Notes: generated by a model from the sequence alone, not told the origin. Counted from the stretch's first letter, positions 1 through 5,923 are shown. The stretch: 10,772 nt of DNA from Spirochaetota bacterium (GCA_022704645.1 JAKJGA010000052.1:1-10772), one strand, 5' to 3'. A program made the numbers and translations.

Positions 1-276
1 GAGGGATATGCCGCTTTCAATAGCGAGTCTTTCGGACAGAGGAAAGTGTATTGCCGCGCCTATTGAATACGCCGGGAGCCGGTCGACTCTGTAAATCATG
101 CCCCAGTTTATCATAAATAAACTGCCTGTATTTTTAAATTGCGGATCGGAAGTATCGTAAGAATTATTTCTTCCGCCTGCAGCTTCTTCAACTGTAATAG
201 CTCTTTTGGATGAATCCTGGGGAAAAATAAAATTTGCAGATAAAAGCAGAAGAGTGCAAAAAATAAAAGTTTTCAT
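1..276 (-). CDS. Exported protein, probable outer-membrane beta-barrel N-terminus (partial)
   Basis: Reading leftwards from an ATG at 276-274, the frame stays open for 92 codons and runs off the left edge, so this is only the N-terminus. An SD (GGAG) sits at 283-286 with a 6-nt spacer, which fixes the start. The first ~20 residues are a typical signal peptide: MKTF, then the hydrophobic core IFCTLLLLSANFIF, then PQ before a polar region. Residues 50-92 alternate polar and hydrophobic positions with aromatic and glycine residues (WGMIYRV, YSIGAAIHFPLSERLAIESGISL). That is the pattern of amphipathic strands in outer-membrane barrels. The family cannot be named from this fragment. It could instead be a soluble periplasmic protein. 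The next gene upstream on the same strand (stop at 442) is 165 bp away, and a promoter candidate lies in the gap, so it is probably transcribed separately. Confidence 0.7.
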   Translation of the reverse strand, partial: MKTFIFCTLLLLSANFIFPQDSSKRAITVEEAAGGRNNSYDTSDPQFKNTGSLFMINWGMIYRVDRLPAYSIGAAIHFPLSERLAIESGISL

Positions 277-304
277 TAATAACTCCAAAAAAAAAGATCA
301 TTAA

Positions 305-333
305 ATTATCGGAATATAAGTGATAATTGTTTA
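305..333 (-). promoter_or_regulatory. Candidate sigma-70-type promoter for the exported protein at 1-276
   Basis: On the minus strand, TAAACA (333-328), a 17-bp spacer and GATAAT (310-305) lie about 30 bp before the start codon. The -10 matches consensus at 5 of 6 positions and the -35 at 4 of 6. An inverted repeat ATTATC-N11-GATAAT (305-310 and 322-327) covers the -10 and part of the spacer and could be an operator, but in AT-rich DNA this is weak evidence. Confidence 0.35.
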
Positions 334-441
334 GAATTCTTGCTTCTTGGCGTGAAATTGAATGAGAAGCCAGTTAATATGAACAAGGAAGTTTGATTTT
401 TATTGATATGTATCCCTGCTTAGTTTTATAAAAATAACAGT

Positions 442-951
442 CTAAAGCATGATGAGCAGATTCGCAATAATTGATGTAACTACTATGAAACCCATGAAGA
501 TTGCGGAATTCATGCTTGTGCCCCCTTCTTCCGTGAGAACACGTTCAATATCTTTTTTTTTATATTCGTTCATGATTTGAGTTGTTTTCTCAATAGCGAA
601 TGTGCGGTACATATGATTGGCTCGAAATACAAAAATAAAGCTCATATATGCCGTTAGTAAAAAACCCACTGTTAATGATACTATGCAGAATGGGGTTCCG
701 GCTAAAATAAGCGTTAAAAACATAAATCCAAAATTAACTGCAAGATATATCCCTAGAGTTCGGTACATTTTTCGGTATGCAAGCCAGATTGTTAAAAAAA
801 AGAATGCGGGAATGTTGAGCGAAAATGTCCCTTTTCTTTTCTCCAGTCTGTTCCAAATAAATCTATAATAATCGTAGTTTTTGCCTACGAATAGCTCTAA
901 GTTTTTGTTAAAAATACTTGTTGAATTTTCTTTGTCCACAGACTTTATCAT
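442..951 (-). CDS. DUF2628 family membrane protein
   Basis: A 169-residue integral membrane protein of unknown function. Residues ~20-64 carry the DUF2628 signature: an FVGKNYDYY start, a tryptophan-containing helix, then PAFFFLTIWLAYRKMYR, where the 'aFFf..W..YRKMY' run is the most conserved part of the family. Hydrophobic segments follow at about 66-86, 89-109 and 150-168. The region 112-147 is charged (EKTTQIMNEYKKKD) and probably cytosolic. DUF2628 proteins are widespread small inner-membrane proteins with no firm role. The ATG at 951-949 is preceded by AAAAGGG directly abutting the start, which is closer than a normal SD, so initiation may be weak or the start may differ; no better in-frame start is visible. 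It is divergent from the small exported gene at 1126 and has a candidate promoter in the shared intergenic region. Confidence 0.8.
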   Translation of the reverse strand: MIKSVDKENSTSIFNKNLELFVGKNYDYYRFIWNRLEKRKGTFSLNIPAFFFLTIWLAYRKMYRTLGIYLAVNFGFMFLTLILAGTPFCIVSLTVGFLLTAYMSFIFVFRANHMYRTFAIEKTTQIMNEYKKKDIERVLTEEGGTSMNSAIFMGFIVVTSIIANLLIML

Positions 952-971
952 CCCTTTTTATAAAATTAAAA

Positions 972-999
972 CAAATATGATTAAATAAAATAATGTCAA
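972..999 (-). promoter_or_regulatory. Candidate promoter for the DUF2628 gene
   Basis: A perfect -35 hexamer TTGACA reads on the minus strand at 999-994. With a 16-bp spacer the -10 position (977-972) is TATTTG, a weak hexamer. The predicted leader is only ~15 nt. The surrounding DNA is almost all A/T, so the -35 is the main support. Confidence 0.4.
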
Positions 1000-1049
1000 C
1001 AAATAAATTAATATAATTCATATTGATGTAAAGAATATAAGTAAATATG

Positions 1050-1086
1050 TATAATACTTGACTCGTTTTGATTGAGGATTTATATG
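1050..1086 (+). promoter_or_regulatory. Promoter(s) for the small exported protein
   Basis: Two candidates are visible. TTGACT (1058-1063), 17-bp spacer, TATATG (1081-1086) gives a transcript starting near 1093 and a leader of ~30 nt. This is the better pair, and it favours the ATG at 1126 over the in-frame TTG at 1072. A perfect TATAAT at 1050-1055 has only a poor -35 (TGTAAA at 1027-1032). The first pair is preferred. Confidence 0.5.
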
Positions 1087-1125
1087 GCTTCAGTATTAGT
1101 GCATATATTCAAAAAGGAGAATTGT

Positions 1126-1392
1126 ATGAAAAAAGTATTTTTTGCGGCCGCAGCCGTTATTCTGGCATCATCCGTTTATGCTGGAGAAATAATCAACAAG
1201 GATAATGTTGATTATAAATTTAAAATAGTTAATGGAAATTCAACCAGCGAACTAAGAGTATCCCGTCACTCTTCTACCGGAAATTCCGGAGTAAAGAAAG
1301 GTACTGTGATTAAAATGGAAAATGGTACAACTTTCAAAGTAGATTTTGACGGTGATGTTGTAATGGAAAACGGAAAGCTCAAAAAGAAATAA
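1126..1392 (+). CDS. Small exported protein of unknown function
   Basis: An 88-residue protein. The start is the ATG at 1126, with AAGGAG at 1114-1119 and a 6-nt spacer. An upstream in-frame TTG at 1072 would add 18 residues ahead of an obvious signal peptide and has no SD, so it is rejected. Residues 1-20 form a signal peptide: MKK, a hydrophobic core VFFAAAAVILASS, then VYA before GE, a good signal-peptidase I site. The mature ~68 residues are polar, rich in Asn, Lys, Ser and Val, with beta-like alternation (TVIKMENGTTFKVDFDGDVVMENGKLKKK) and a basic tail. There is no cysteine in the mature part, so it is not a lipoprotein. Probably a small periplasmic or secreted beta protein; I recognise no family. 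It stands alone between a divergent and a convergent neighbour. Confidence 0.75.
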   Translation: MKKVFFAAAAVILASSVYAGEIINKDNVDYKFKIVNGNSTSELRVSRHSSTGNSGVKKGTVIKMENGTTFKVDFDGDVVMENGKLKKK

Positions 1393-1402
1393 CTAATTGA
1401 TT

Positions 1403-1437
1403 AAAGGAAGAGGTCAAAAGCTTCTTCCTTTGACCTC
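1403..1437. terminator. Overlapping inverted repeats, probable bidirectional terminator
   Basis: Two perfect 9-bp inverted repeats interlock. AAAGGAAGA (1403-1411) pairs with TCTTCCTTT (1423-1431). GAGGTCAAA (1410-1418) pairs with TTTGACCTC (1429-1437). The arms share bases, so only one stem can form at a time. The element lies between the plus-strand stop (1392) and the minus-strand stop (1414-1416) and includes the end of the minus-strand gene. On the minus strand the second stem is followed by TTCCTTTAAT, a modest U-rich run. Neither strand has a strong U-tract. Confidence 0.5.
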
Positions 1438-2292
1438 AATATTGTCCAGTAATTGTTTTACTTTTTCCTTATTGTCCCCTTTAGTGCTGAAGTATGCCTG
1501 AATAAAAAATCCGGAATTACCATTTATTTCAAAGATTTCATAACCGGCAAAGGTGCTGTCTCCTTCTCTGAAAAAATAATTCATTATACGGTTTCTGGAT
1601 TTTGAAATTATTTCTCTTTTATAATTATCGGGAATGGTCTTTTTTTCAGCAAAATTCCTGTATGTTTCGGCGGAATCAAAATTATATGGAACCTTTTCGC
1701 TGACAACTGAAAAGACAGAGCTGTAAGTTTTGGTGTCCTGATTTGTAAAATTTACACCGAAACTGAAAGAATCTCTTGTGTATGAGTGAGCGGCATGTGT
1801 TTTTTTCTTAAGGATTACGGTTTTATATGGAATATGAAATTCGATTCCGCTTTGAATAAAGATATGGTTGATATCTCCTGTTCTTGCGAAATAGAGAGAT
1901 GTATCCAGGTCGAGCATCTTCCATCTGTCGCCTTCTCTTGCGATTATTCTGTTTAATTCTTTTGATGCCTCGGATCCGCGTTCGTATAATGAATTGTCGA
2001 GATCTGACAAATAGATTATTGATTTGAGAAGAGTTACCCCTTCTTTTTTATAGTGATTTTCTATAAGATCTTTTGCCTGTTTGATGTAATATGGAAATCC
2101 CTCTGCTGAAACGGCCTTATAATCAAAATCAGGTTTTTCTTCAAGGTAGAATTTTCCATTTTGATCCAGAAGAAAAATATTTCCATCCATGTCATTGTAT
2201 TTTATCCAGCCGAGCATTTGAGCAAATACCGGAACCGAAAATATTAAAAATAACACTGCCGCCTTTGAAAGATAAAATTTATATGAGCGCAT
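1414..2292 (-). CDS. Exported protein of unknown function, last gene of the STAS/ATPase operon
   Basis: A 292-residue protein with a signal peptide at residues 1-25: MRSYKFYLSK, hydrophobic core AAVLFLIFSVPVF, AQ cleavage region. There is no lipobox cysteine, so it is predicted to be periplasmic or secreted. After residue 26 comes a short strand-rich stretch (WIKYNDMDGNIFLLDQNGKFYLEEKPDFDY), then a largely helical middle (70-125) and a mixed C-terminal region. No further membrane segment, catalytic signature or cysteine is seen, and I recognise no family. The start ATG at 2292 lies inside the upstream gene, whose stop is at 2281-2279 (14-bp overlap). There is no SD before it (TTTTTCGTAATAT), so translation is probably coupled to termination of the upstream gene. 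The stop sits inside the hairpin at 1410-1437, which fits the end of an operon. Confidence 0.7.
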   Translation of the reverse strand: MRSYKFYLSKAAVLFLIFSVPVFAQMLGWIKYNDMDGNIFLLDQNGKFYLEEKPDFDYKAVSAEGFPYYIKQAKDLIENHYKKEGVTLLKSIIYLSDLDNSLYERGSEASKELNRIIAREGDRWKMLDLDTSLYFARTGDINHIFIQSGIEFHIPYKTVILKKKTHAAHSYTRDSFSFGVNFTNQDTKTYSSVFSVVSEKVPYNFDSAETYRNFAEKKTIPDNYKREIISKSRNRIMNYFFREGDSTFAGYEIFEINGNSGFFIQAYFSTKGDNKEKVKQLLDNIEVKGRSF

Positions 2293-3265
2293 ATATTACG
2301 AAAAATGAGATAAATATAAGTGCGACAAGCAGAATGATGTAGAGTGAGAGAGAGGATTTTTCGCTGTTTTGTTTATCTGATGTTGTAGAGTCGACGTCAA
2401 TTTTAACATTTTCTTCTTCAATAATTTTTGCGAGTATTTTCTTGCCGACAATACAGTAAATGATGTAACCTTTTTCGTTCGGATATTTAGCCTTTAACCT
2501 TCCGCGAATTGGCATTATTTCTCCGTTTTCTCCTATTGCTTTCTGCGCCTGGGCAATTTTTCGTGAAAGGGGATCATCCTTGAGCGGAATCAGTTTTATT
2601 ATCTCGCCTGGACGGATATCGTTGATGTATTTCCCTTTTACCGGAGATACTATTATTTTGGCATTCATTACGAAATCAGCTTCTTTTTCAATATCAGGTC
2701 TTGCGTCTTCCTGAGTAGATGCTTTCGTTTCATTTTTTTTGAGCATTGGAATTTTAGATTCCATAAGAGCAAGAGACGAAAGCATTTCTATTTCAGTTTC
2801 GCAAAGTGCGTTTTGCAAATTGAAAAATTTATTGATAATCTCTTCGAGTTTATCGCTTACAGCCGGAATGTCGGAAGCCTGAATGTCCGGAAAAATGTCA
2901 AAGCCTTCGCAGCTTGTCAGAATGTGGTTTCTCAGTTCAGCATCTTCGGTTACAACGGAGCTTTCCGCAATTTTAGAAATATTAAAGTAAAAAGTTTTCC
3001 ATGAGTCGCGCTGGTAAATTTTATCATAGGTCAAATGGTCTTCAAAAGTGATAGCGTAGGCAGAAAGAGTCAGATTTTCTTCTGGTTTGACAGCGATAAA
3101 AAATGCTCCAAAGATATCGGAATTTTCCATCTGAAAGCGGCATTTCACTGCTTTAAGATCTGTATAGTCACCGGAAATCATCCGGCGTGCTTTATCTTCG
3201 TCGCCGTTTGTAAACTGCATTGCTGCATTGAATCTCGAAATTTCATTACTTTCGGGAATTGCCAT
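2279..3265 (-). CDS. Tail-anchored cytosolic protein of unknown function
   Basis: A 328-residue protein with no signal peptide and one hydrophobic segment at the extreme C-terminus (about 308-328, LYIILLVALIFISFFVIYALI less its first residue). This is a tail-anchored topology with the bulk of the protein in the cytosol. The N-terminus (~8-40, FNAAMQFTNGDEDKARRMI) reads like a small UBA/TS-N-type helical unit and is followed by a mixed alpha/beta region to ~150. A polar linker (175-195) leads to a second domain at ~200-295 (VSPVKGKYINDIRPGEIIKL, then IMPIRGRLKAKY and YIIYCIVGKKI), strand-rich with a conserved-looking VKGK motif. Another polar linker precedes the anchor. I recognise no named family. 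Its ATG overlaps the previous gene's stop as TAATG, which suggests translational coupling, and it overlaps the next gene by 14 bp. Confidence 0.75.
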   Translation of the reverse strand: MAIPESNEISRFNAAMQFTNGDEDKARRMISGDYTDLKAVKCRFQMENSDIFGAFFIAVKPEENLTLSAYAITFEDHLTYDKIYQRDSWKTFYFNISKIAESSVVTEDAELRNHILTSCEGFDIFPDIQASDIPAVSDKLEEIINKFFNLQNALCETEIEMLSSLALMESKIPMLKKNETKASTQEDARPDIEKEADFVMNAKIIVSPVKGKYINDIRPGEIIKLIPLKDDPLSRKIAQAQKAIGENGEIMPIRGRLKAKYPNEKGYIIYCIVGKKILAKIIEEENVKIDVDSTTSDKQNSEKSSLSLYIILLVALIFISFFVIYALI

Positions 3266-3744
3266 TATTGCACCGCCGTCGGATTCGCAGAAAGATATGT
3301 TTCTATTATTTCATACTTTTTCTGCGGAGTCATGTTTATCATTTTGCGCATATTGAGAACAATTGATTCAAGATATTTTGATGAGCAGTCCAGTGTAAAA
3401 TAGCTTTTACCGGCAAGCTGATTGTCGATTTCCGCTTTTCCATTCGGGAATTTTACCCCGATAGTTGATCCGAAATGCGCGATTATGTTTCCGGGAGAAA
3501 TGTATTTGATGCTGAATTTTGTTACCCCGATTTCATTTCTTTTCAGCATTCTGAATCCTGTATATTTTTCTGGTGGAAGATTCCGCCAGTTTTTGGGGTT
3601 ATCTGTTATCTGAAGAGAAATGAGTTTATCAGTTTCGTTAATCATTATTCTCAGATATGATATGTTTTTTTTGTGCTGGGAAAGCAGACCGAAAAGAGAA
3701 TCATCTTTTTCAACAAGTTCTTTAGATTTTATTATAACCTTCAT
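3265..3744 (-). CDS. Cytosolic protein of unknown function in the STAS/ATPase operon
   Basis: About 159 residues from the ATG at 3744-3742. The longest frame would start with a TTG at 3783-3781, adding 13 residues (MTKRQSIPGKCKD). Neither start has a strong SD; I prefer the ATG because MKVIIKSKELVEK begins a natural strand, but the TTG cannot be excluded. No signal peptide or membrane segment is visible. The sequence looks alpha/beta, with strands such as SYLRIMI, KLISLQI and TKFSIKYI, a central GNIIAHFGSTIGVKF segment, and a helical C-terminus (SKYLESIVLNMRKMI). There are no recognisable catalytic or nucleotide-binding motifs. The stop codon shares a base with the next start (TAATG), so this gene and the tail-anchored protein are probably made together and may interact. 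Function unknown. Confidence 0.7.
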   Translation of the reverse strand: MKVIIKSKELVEKDDSLFGLLSQHKKNISYLRIMINETDKLISLQITDNPKNWRNLPPEKYTGFRMLKRNEIGVTKFSIKYISPGNIIAHFGSTIGVKFPNGKAEIDNQLAGKSYFTLDCSSKYLESIVLNMRKMINMTPQKKYEIIETYLSANPTAVQ

Positions 3745-3828
3745 ATCTTTGCATTTCCCCGGTATTGATTGCCGCTTTGTCAATTCTAATGCTGAAAACG
3801 CTCAAATCAATCAAAATTAATTAAAATA

Positions 3829-4380
3829 TTACAATACAGAAAAATATTTTCCGGTTTCATCAGTCCGCACAATTCTTAACTTTTCAAGAGTTTTGAGACA
3901 GTTAGCTGTTTTTGATTCTGTGAATGAAAAATTATCGGATATTGCTTTTGTTGAAGCTGTTTTGTTTATGCGCAGGAATTCGGCTATTTCTTTCTCCTGT
4001 AATCCTATATTTCCAAGAAAATGTGTTCCGTTATCAAGAAGATCTTCAACTGCGACTGCATAATCTTTTTTTGCAAAATCAGTATATGAATCTATTATGG
4101 CCGAAATGTTGCTTTGAGCTGATTTGGTGAGATTTCGCAGTCTGACATAAAAATCTTTTGAGTGAGATAATTTTACAATATTAATTACAAATTCATCGGC
4201 AAATGACGGATCTATGACTTTTATGTCAGAAAAATCGAGAATTACCACTTCTCCTTTCATAGCTGAAGAAATCTTTTTCTCAGCGGACTGGTAGTATTTT
4301 TTTCCTACCGGACGCGTTAAAAGATCGGAAGATGCTTTGCCGCTTTTTTTTGAGATAAGATCTTTGACAAATATTGTCAT
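3829..4380 (-). CDS. STAS-like (DUF4325-type) protein with C-terminal winged helix
   Basis: A 183-residue two-domain protein. Residues ~25-105 match the STAS-like DUF4325 pattern: GKKYYQSAEKKI, then VVILDFSDIKVIDPSFADEFV. The LDFS.I..idpSFaDEf core is the diagnostic part, and Ser59 in PSF occupies the region where classical STAS anti-anti-sigma factors carry their regulatory serine. Residues ~127-183 form a compact winged helix: EKEIAEFL, a helix pair with TASTKAISDNFSFTESKTANCLKTLEKLRIV, then a wing TDETGKYFSVL, as in MarR/ArsR-type DNA-binding domains. GAGG at 4392-4389 with an 8-nt spacer supports the ATG at 4380. It lies 14 bp after the ATPase gene, the usual partner of such proteins. Inferred role: partner of the ATPase, possibly converting its state into DNA binding. 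The winged helix could instead serve protein-protein contact. Confidence 0.8.
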   Translation of the reverse strand: MTIFVKDLISKKSGKASSDLLTRPVGKKYYQSAEKKISSAMKGEVVILDFSDIKVIDPSFADEFVINIVKLSHSKDFYVRLRNLTKSAQSNISAIIDSYTDFAKKDYAVAVEDLLDNGTHFLGNIGLQEKEIAEFLRINKTASTKAISDNFSFTESKTANCLKTLEKLRIVRTDETGKYFSVL

Positions 4381-4394
4381 AACGAATGCCTCAT

Positions 4395-5318
4395 TTATGA
4401 ATTTGTTCCCATAATAAAAAATGAAATCTGTGTTCCCTGAAAAAAGGGGAGATTGCTTTTTGAAAAAAACATTCGTCCGTTTTTCGGAGAATTCATAGCT
4501 GCAACTGAATCTGAGTTTGAACGGAGATAAAGATTGCCGTTCATCTGTTCTACTATTTTATTTACTCTGCACAGACCGTATCCGAATTCACGTTTGCTTG
4601 ATATCGGTGTTGTGAGGGCTTTTACCAGTAGATCTGAGCCTTTTCCGCAGTTTTTGTTCATGCGTACGAAGCTTCCTTCTATTCCGATTCCTGAATCTGC
4701 TACAACAAGGTGAACTACCGGACCTTTTGCTGTTTTATATGTCTGAAGGGCAACGTAGCCCGAATCCAGTGAATGTTCGAATATATTCTGGCACATTTCG
4801 GAAATCACGGTGATGAAATTGTCCGTGTTGTTTTCTGAAAAAGAAGACTTAAAGATGAATTCCGCTCTTTTTCGGAAAAGAGCAACTACGTTTGTTATGG
4901 CTTTAACGCTTTCCCGTTCTTTTCCGGGAATATCGGTAATCTCAATTATGCTTTTGCTCATTCCGCTGCGTGAAAGCTTTTTACTTTCGGAGCTTTCGAT
5001 GCTGAAAATATTTTTTTTGATGAAATCCATCCGTTCAAGATATGAGGAGATGTCGGGAGTCAGATTTATTAAGGAGATTTTACTGCCGGTCTTTTTCAGA
5101 TAATTTTTACCGAGAAGAAGAAGATTGACTGCGCAATATGGATTTATAAATTTGATTTTTGATAAATCGATTTTAGCATTCCCTGAAGCATAAAGAGTCT
5201 GTTCCAAAGAAATTATGTTTTCGAAGGAATAAACATCATTCAGTGTGTCGGGAGAAATAGTATCACTTTGCATAATTTTATGTTTAATTGTCGGTAAAAA
5301 TTCATAATTGCTTGACAT
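4395..5318 (-). CDS. STAS-like/GHKL ATPase (histidine-kinase-like ATP-binding protein without a phospho-histidine domain)
   Basis: A 307-residue cytosolic protein. Residues ~45-105 look STAS-like: KIDLSKIKFINPYCAVNLLLL, then KISLINLTPDISSYLERMDFI, where the 'YLermdF' end is typical. Residues ~165-303 are a GHKL ATPase: N-box ISEMCQNIFEHS (Glu174, Asn178, His182), G1 box ADSGIGI (Asp208), G2 box FGYGLCRVNKIVEQMNG, and a final strand GTQISFFIM. There is no dimerisation/H-box helix, so it is not a classical sensor kinase; it resembles RsbW-type protein serine kinases or structural ATPases. An ordered lid insertion (215-243) precedes the G2 box. It heads the operon and lies 14 bp before the STAS-like partner gene. 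The ATG at 5318 has no SD (AGCCTTAAAA); Met17 at 5270 is an alternative start but also lacks one. Confidence 0.82.
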   Translation of the reverse strand: MSSNYEFLPTIKHKIMQSDTISPDTLNDVYSFENIISLEQTLYASGNAKIDLSKIKFINPYCAVNLLLLGKNYLKKTGSKISLINLTPDISSYLERMDFIKKNIFSIESSESKKLSRSGMSKSIIEITDIPGKERESVKAITNVVALFRKRAEFIFKSSFSENNTDNFITVISEMCQNIFEHSLDSGYVALQTYKTAKGPVVHLVVADSGIGIEGSFVRMNKNCGKGSDLLVKALTTPISSKREFGYGLCRVNKIVEQMNGNLYLRSNSDSVAAMNSPKNGRMFFSKSNLPFFQGTQISFFIMGTNS

Positions 5319-5398
5319 TTTTAAGGCTGGAATTTATGAGACATAAATAGAGATTTTTAATTATCGTTTTTTGAGTGCCTACCTTATTCATCCATCGC

Positions 5399-5539
5399 TT
5401 AACTCATAGTCTGAGTTCGTTCTCTTTTGAATTTTTCGTTTTTTCTATTGCTCAGGGGGTGTGGGGAAATGTTTTTCTTGACTCCGGCGGTTGTTGAAAA
5501 TAGATTGGTCACGGTCTTGTTGGCGCAAAACCGTGACAT
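5399..5539 (-). pseudogene. Possible degraded tyrosine-integrase fragment (46-codon frame)
   Basis: A 46-codon frame (ATG 5539-5537, stop TAA 5401-5399) reads MSRFCANKTVTNLFSTTAGVK and continues KNISPHPLSNRK. The run AGVKKNISPHPL resembles the block just before the catalytic R-box of XerC/XerD-type tyrosine recombinases (typically AGIKKxISPHTLRHTFATH). Beyond PHPL the resemblance stops: there is no RH motif and no catalytic tyrosine, and no SD precedes the ATG. If the match is real this is a decayed relic; in a frame this short it may be chance. The opposite strand also carries an open frame here, which further weakens the case. Confidence 0.2.
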
Positions 5540-5581
5540 CAAGAAAACTTATCAGTAAAAACCCTGATATTCGTTTCTTGA
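5473..5581 (-). other. Structured region with mutually exclusive stems downstream of the small HTH gene
   Basis: The octamer TTTCTTGA or its complement occurs three times: TTTTCTTGA (5473-5481), TCAAGAAAA (5539-5547) and TTTCTTGA (5574-5581). The middle copy can pair with either flank. Stem A: 5539-5546 with 5574-5581, enclosing TATCAG/CTGATA (5550-5555/5564-5569) with an 8-nt loop; this hairpin includes the last codons and stop of the small HTH gene. Stem B: 5473-5481 with 5539-5547, enclosing GTCACGGT/ACCGTGAC (5508-5515/5530-5537). A and B exclude each other. No U-tract follows, so it is not a plain terminator. It could be an attenuator-like leader of the operon starting at 5318, an mRNA end, or a DNA site. 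Confidence 0.5.
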
Positions 5582-5695
5582 GATTCTATGCTTTTTACGG
5601 TAGTATTTGACGATGGTCGGTCTAATCATCAGATAGTTGGCTATGATCTTGTCAGGCCAACCATATGATAAAAGTTTTAGGACACTTTTCCTCAT
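5552..5695 (-). CDS. 47-residue basic helix-turn-helix-like protein
   Basis: The ATG at 5695-5693 is preceded by a perfect GGAGG (5705-5701 region) with a 4-5 nt spacer. The longer frame from 5764 adds 23 residues and has no such SD, so the short form is chosen. The protein is strongly basic. Residues 5-35 (LKLLSYGWPDKIIANYLMI, then RPTIVKYYRKKHRI) fit a helix-turn-helix: a first helix, IIANYL, a turn at MIRP, and a recognition helix TIVKYYRKKH. That arrangement is like the HTH of resolvases or sigma region 4. There is no other domain, so it would have to bind DNA as an oligomer or act as a small accessory factor. It is on the same strand as the STAS/ATPase operon, 234 bp upstream of it, with the structured region between, and could be its regulator or first gene. 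I recognise no family. Confidence 0.6.
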   Translation of the reverse strand: MRKSVLKLLSYGWPDKIIANYLMIRPTIVKYYRKKHRISRNEYQGFY

Positions 5696-5731
5696 AAAGC
5701 CTCCGTTAAAATTTAAAAATAGTTTTGACTT

Positions 5732-5760
5732 ATAATAATTAGCATGCGCTATCCGATTAA
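5732..5760 (-). promoter_or_regulatory. Candidate promoter for the small HTH gene
   Basis: Minus-strand TTAATC (5760-5755), 17-bp spacer, TATTAT (5737-5732; 5 of 6 matches to TATAAT), about 37 bp before the start codon. The -35 is poor (3 of 6). It overlaps a perfect 8-bp palindrome GATTAATC (5755-5762), which could be an operator for autoregulation, but the area is very AT-rich. Confidence 0.3.
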
Positions 5761-5854
5761 TCAATCACATTTTTTCAATTTTTTTAATTAATTTTAATTT
5801 TGATAGAAATTTTAAGTTAATATTAATGCAAATTTATATTTTCTTAATTGTTAA

Positions 5855-5878
5855 ACGCATAATGAGCATTCGATGCGT
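5855..5878. repeat. Small inverted repeat between the HTH gene and the superoxide reductase gene
   Basis: ACGCATAAT (5855-5863) and ATT-cg-ATGCGT (5868-5878) form a 9-bp stem with a 4-nt loop and a 2-nt bulge. It lies in the 264-bp gene-free stretch 5696-5959, which otherwise holds only AT-rich DNA, the hairpin at 5924-5950 and a candidate promoter. Role unknown. Confidence 0.35.
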
Positions 5879-5923
5879 CGTTGTGAAAAAATTCATAATA
5901 TTGTTCTGGTGGTTGCATTTTTA

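Noticed and set aside
342..370. Hairpin GCTTCT/AGAAGC between the two leftmost genes
   Set aside because: Only 6 bp with a 17-nt loop and no U-tract.
1072..1125. N-terminal extension of the small exported protein from a TTG
   Set aside because: No SD, it overlaps the best -10 candidate, and it would place 18 residues ahead of a clear signal peptide.
5342..5405. Faint resemblance (GTTAAGCGATGGATG...GGCAC, minus strand) to the 5' end of 23S rRNA
   Set aside because: Only scattered short matches and no continuing rRNA sequence.
5469..5558. Plus-strand 29-codon frame beginning MFFLTPAVVENRL
   Set aside because: It overlaps the strongest inverted repeats and the end of the HTH gene, and the GGGG just before its ATG is a poor SD. 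Probably a by-product of the structured region.
5745..5764. Longer start (5764) for the small HTH protein
   Set aside because: The 23-residue extension lacks an SD, whereas the internal ATG has a perfect GGAGG.
5881..5898. Rex-like inverted repeat TTGTGAA-N4-TTCATAA
   Set aside because: One mismatch, lies downstream of the superoxide reductase gene and ~185 bp from the next start; chance is likely in AT-rich DNA.
5844..5917. Minus-strand 24-codon frame (MQPPEQYYEFF...) after the superoxide reductase
   Set aside because: No SD, and it starts next to the terminator-like hairpin. It is the tail of a longer frame that is a shadow of the reductase gene.
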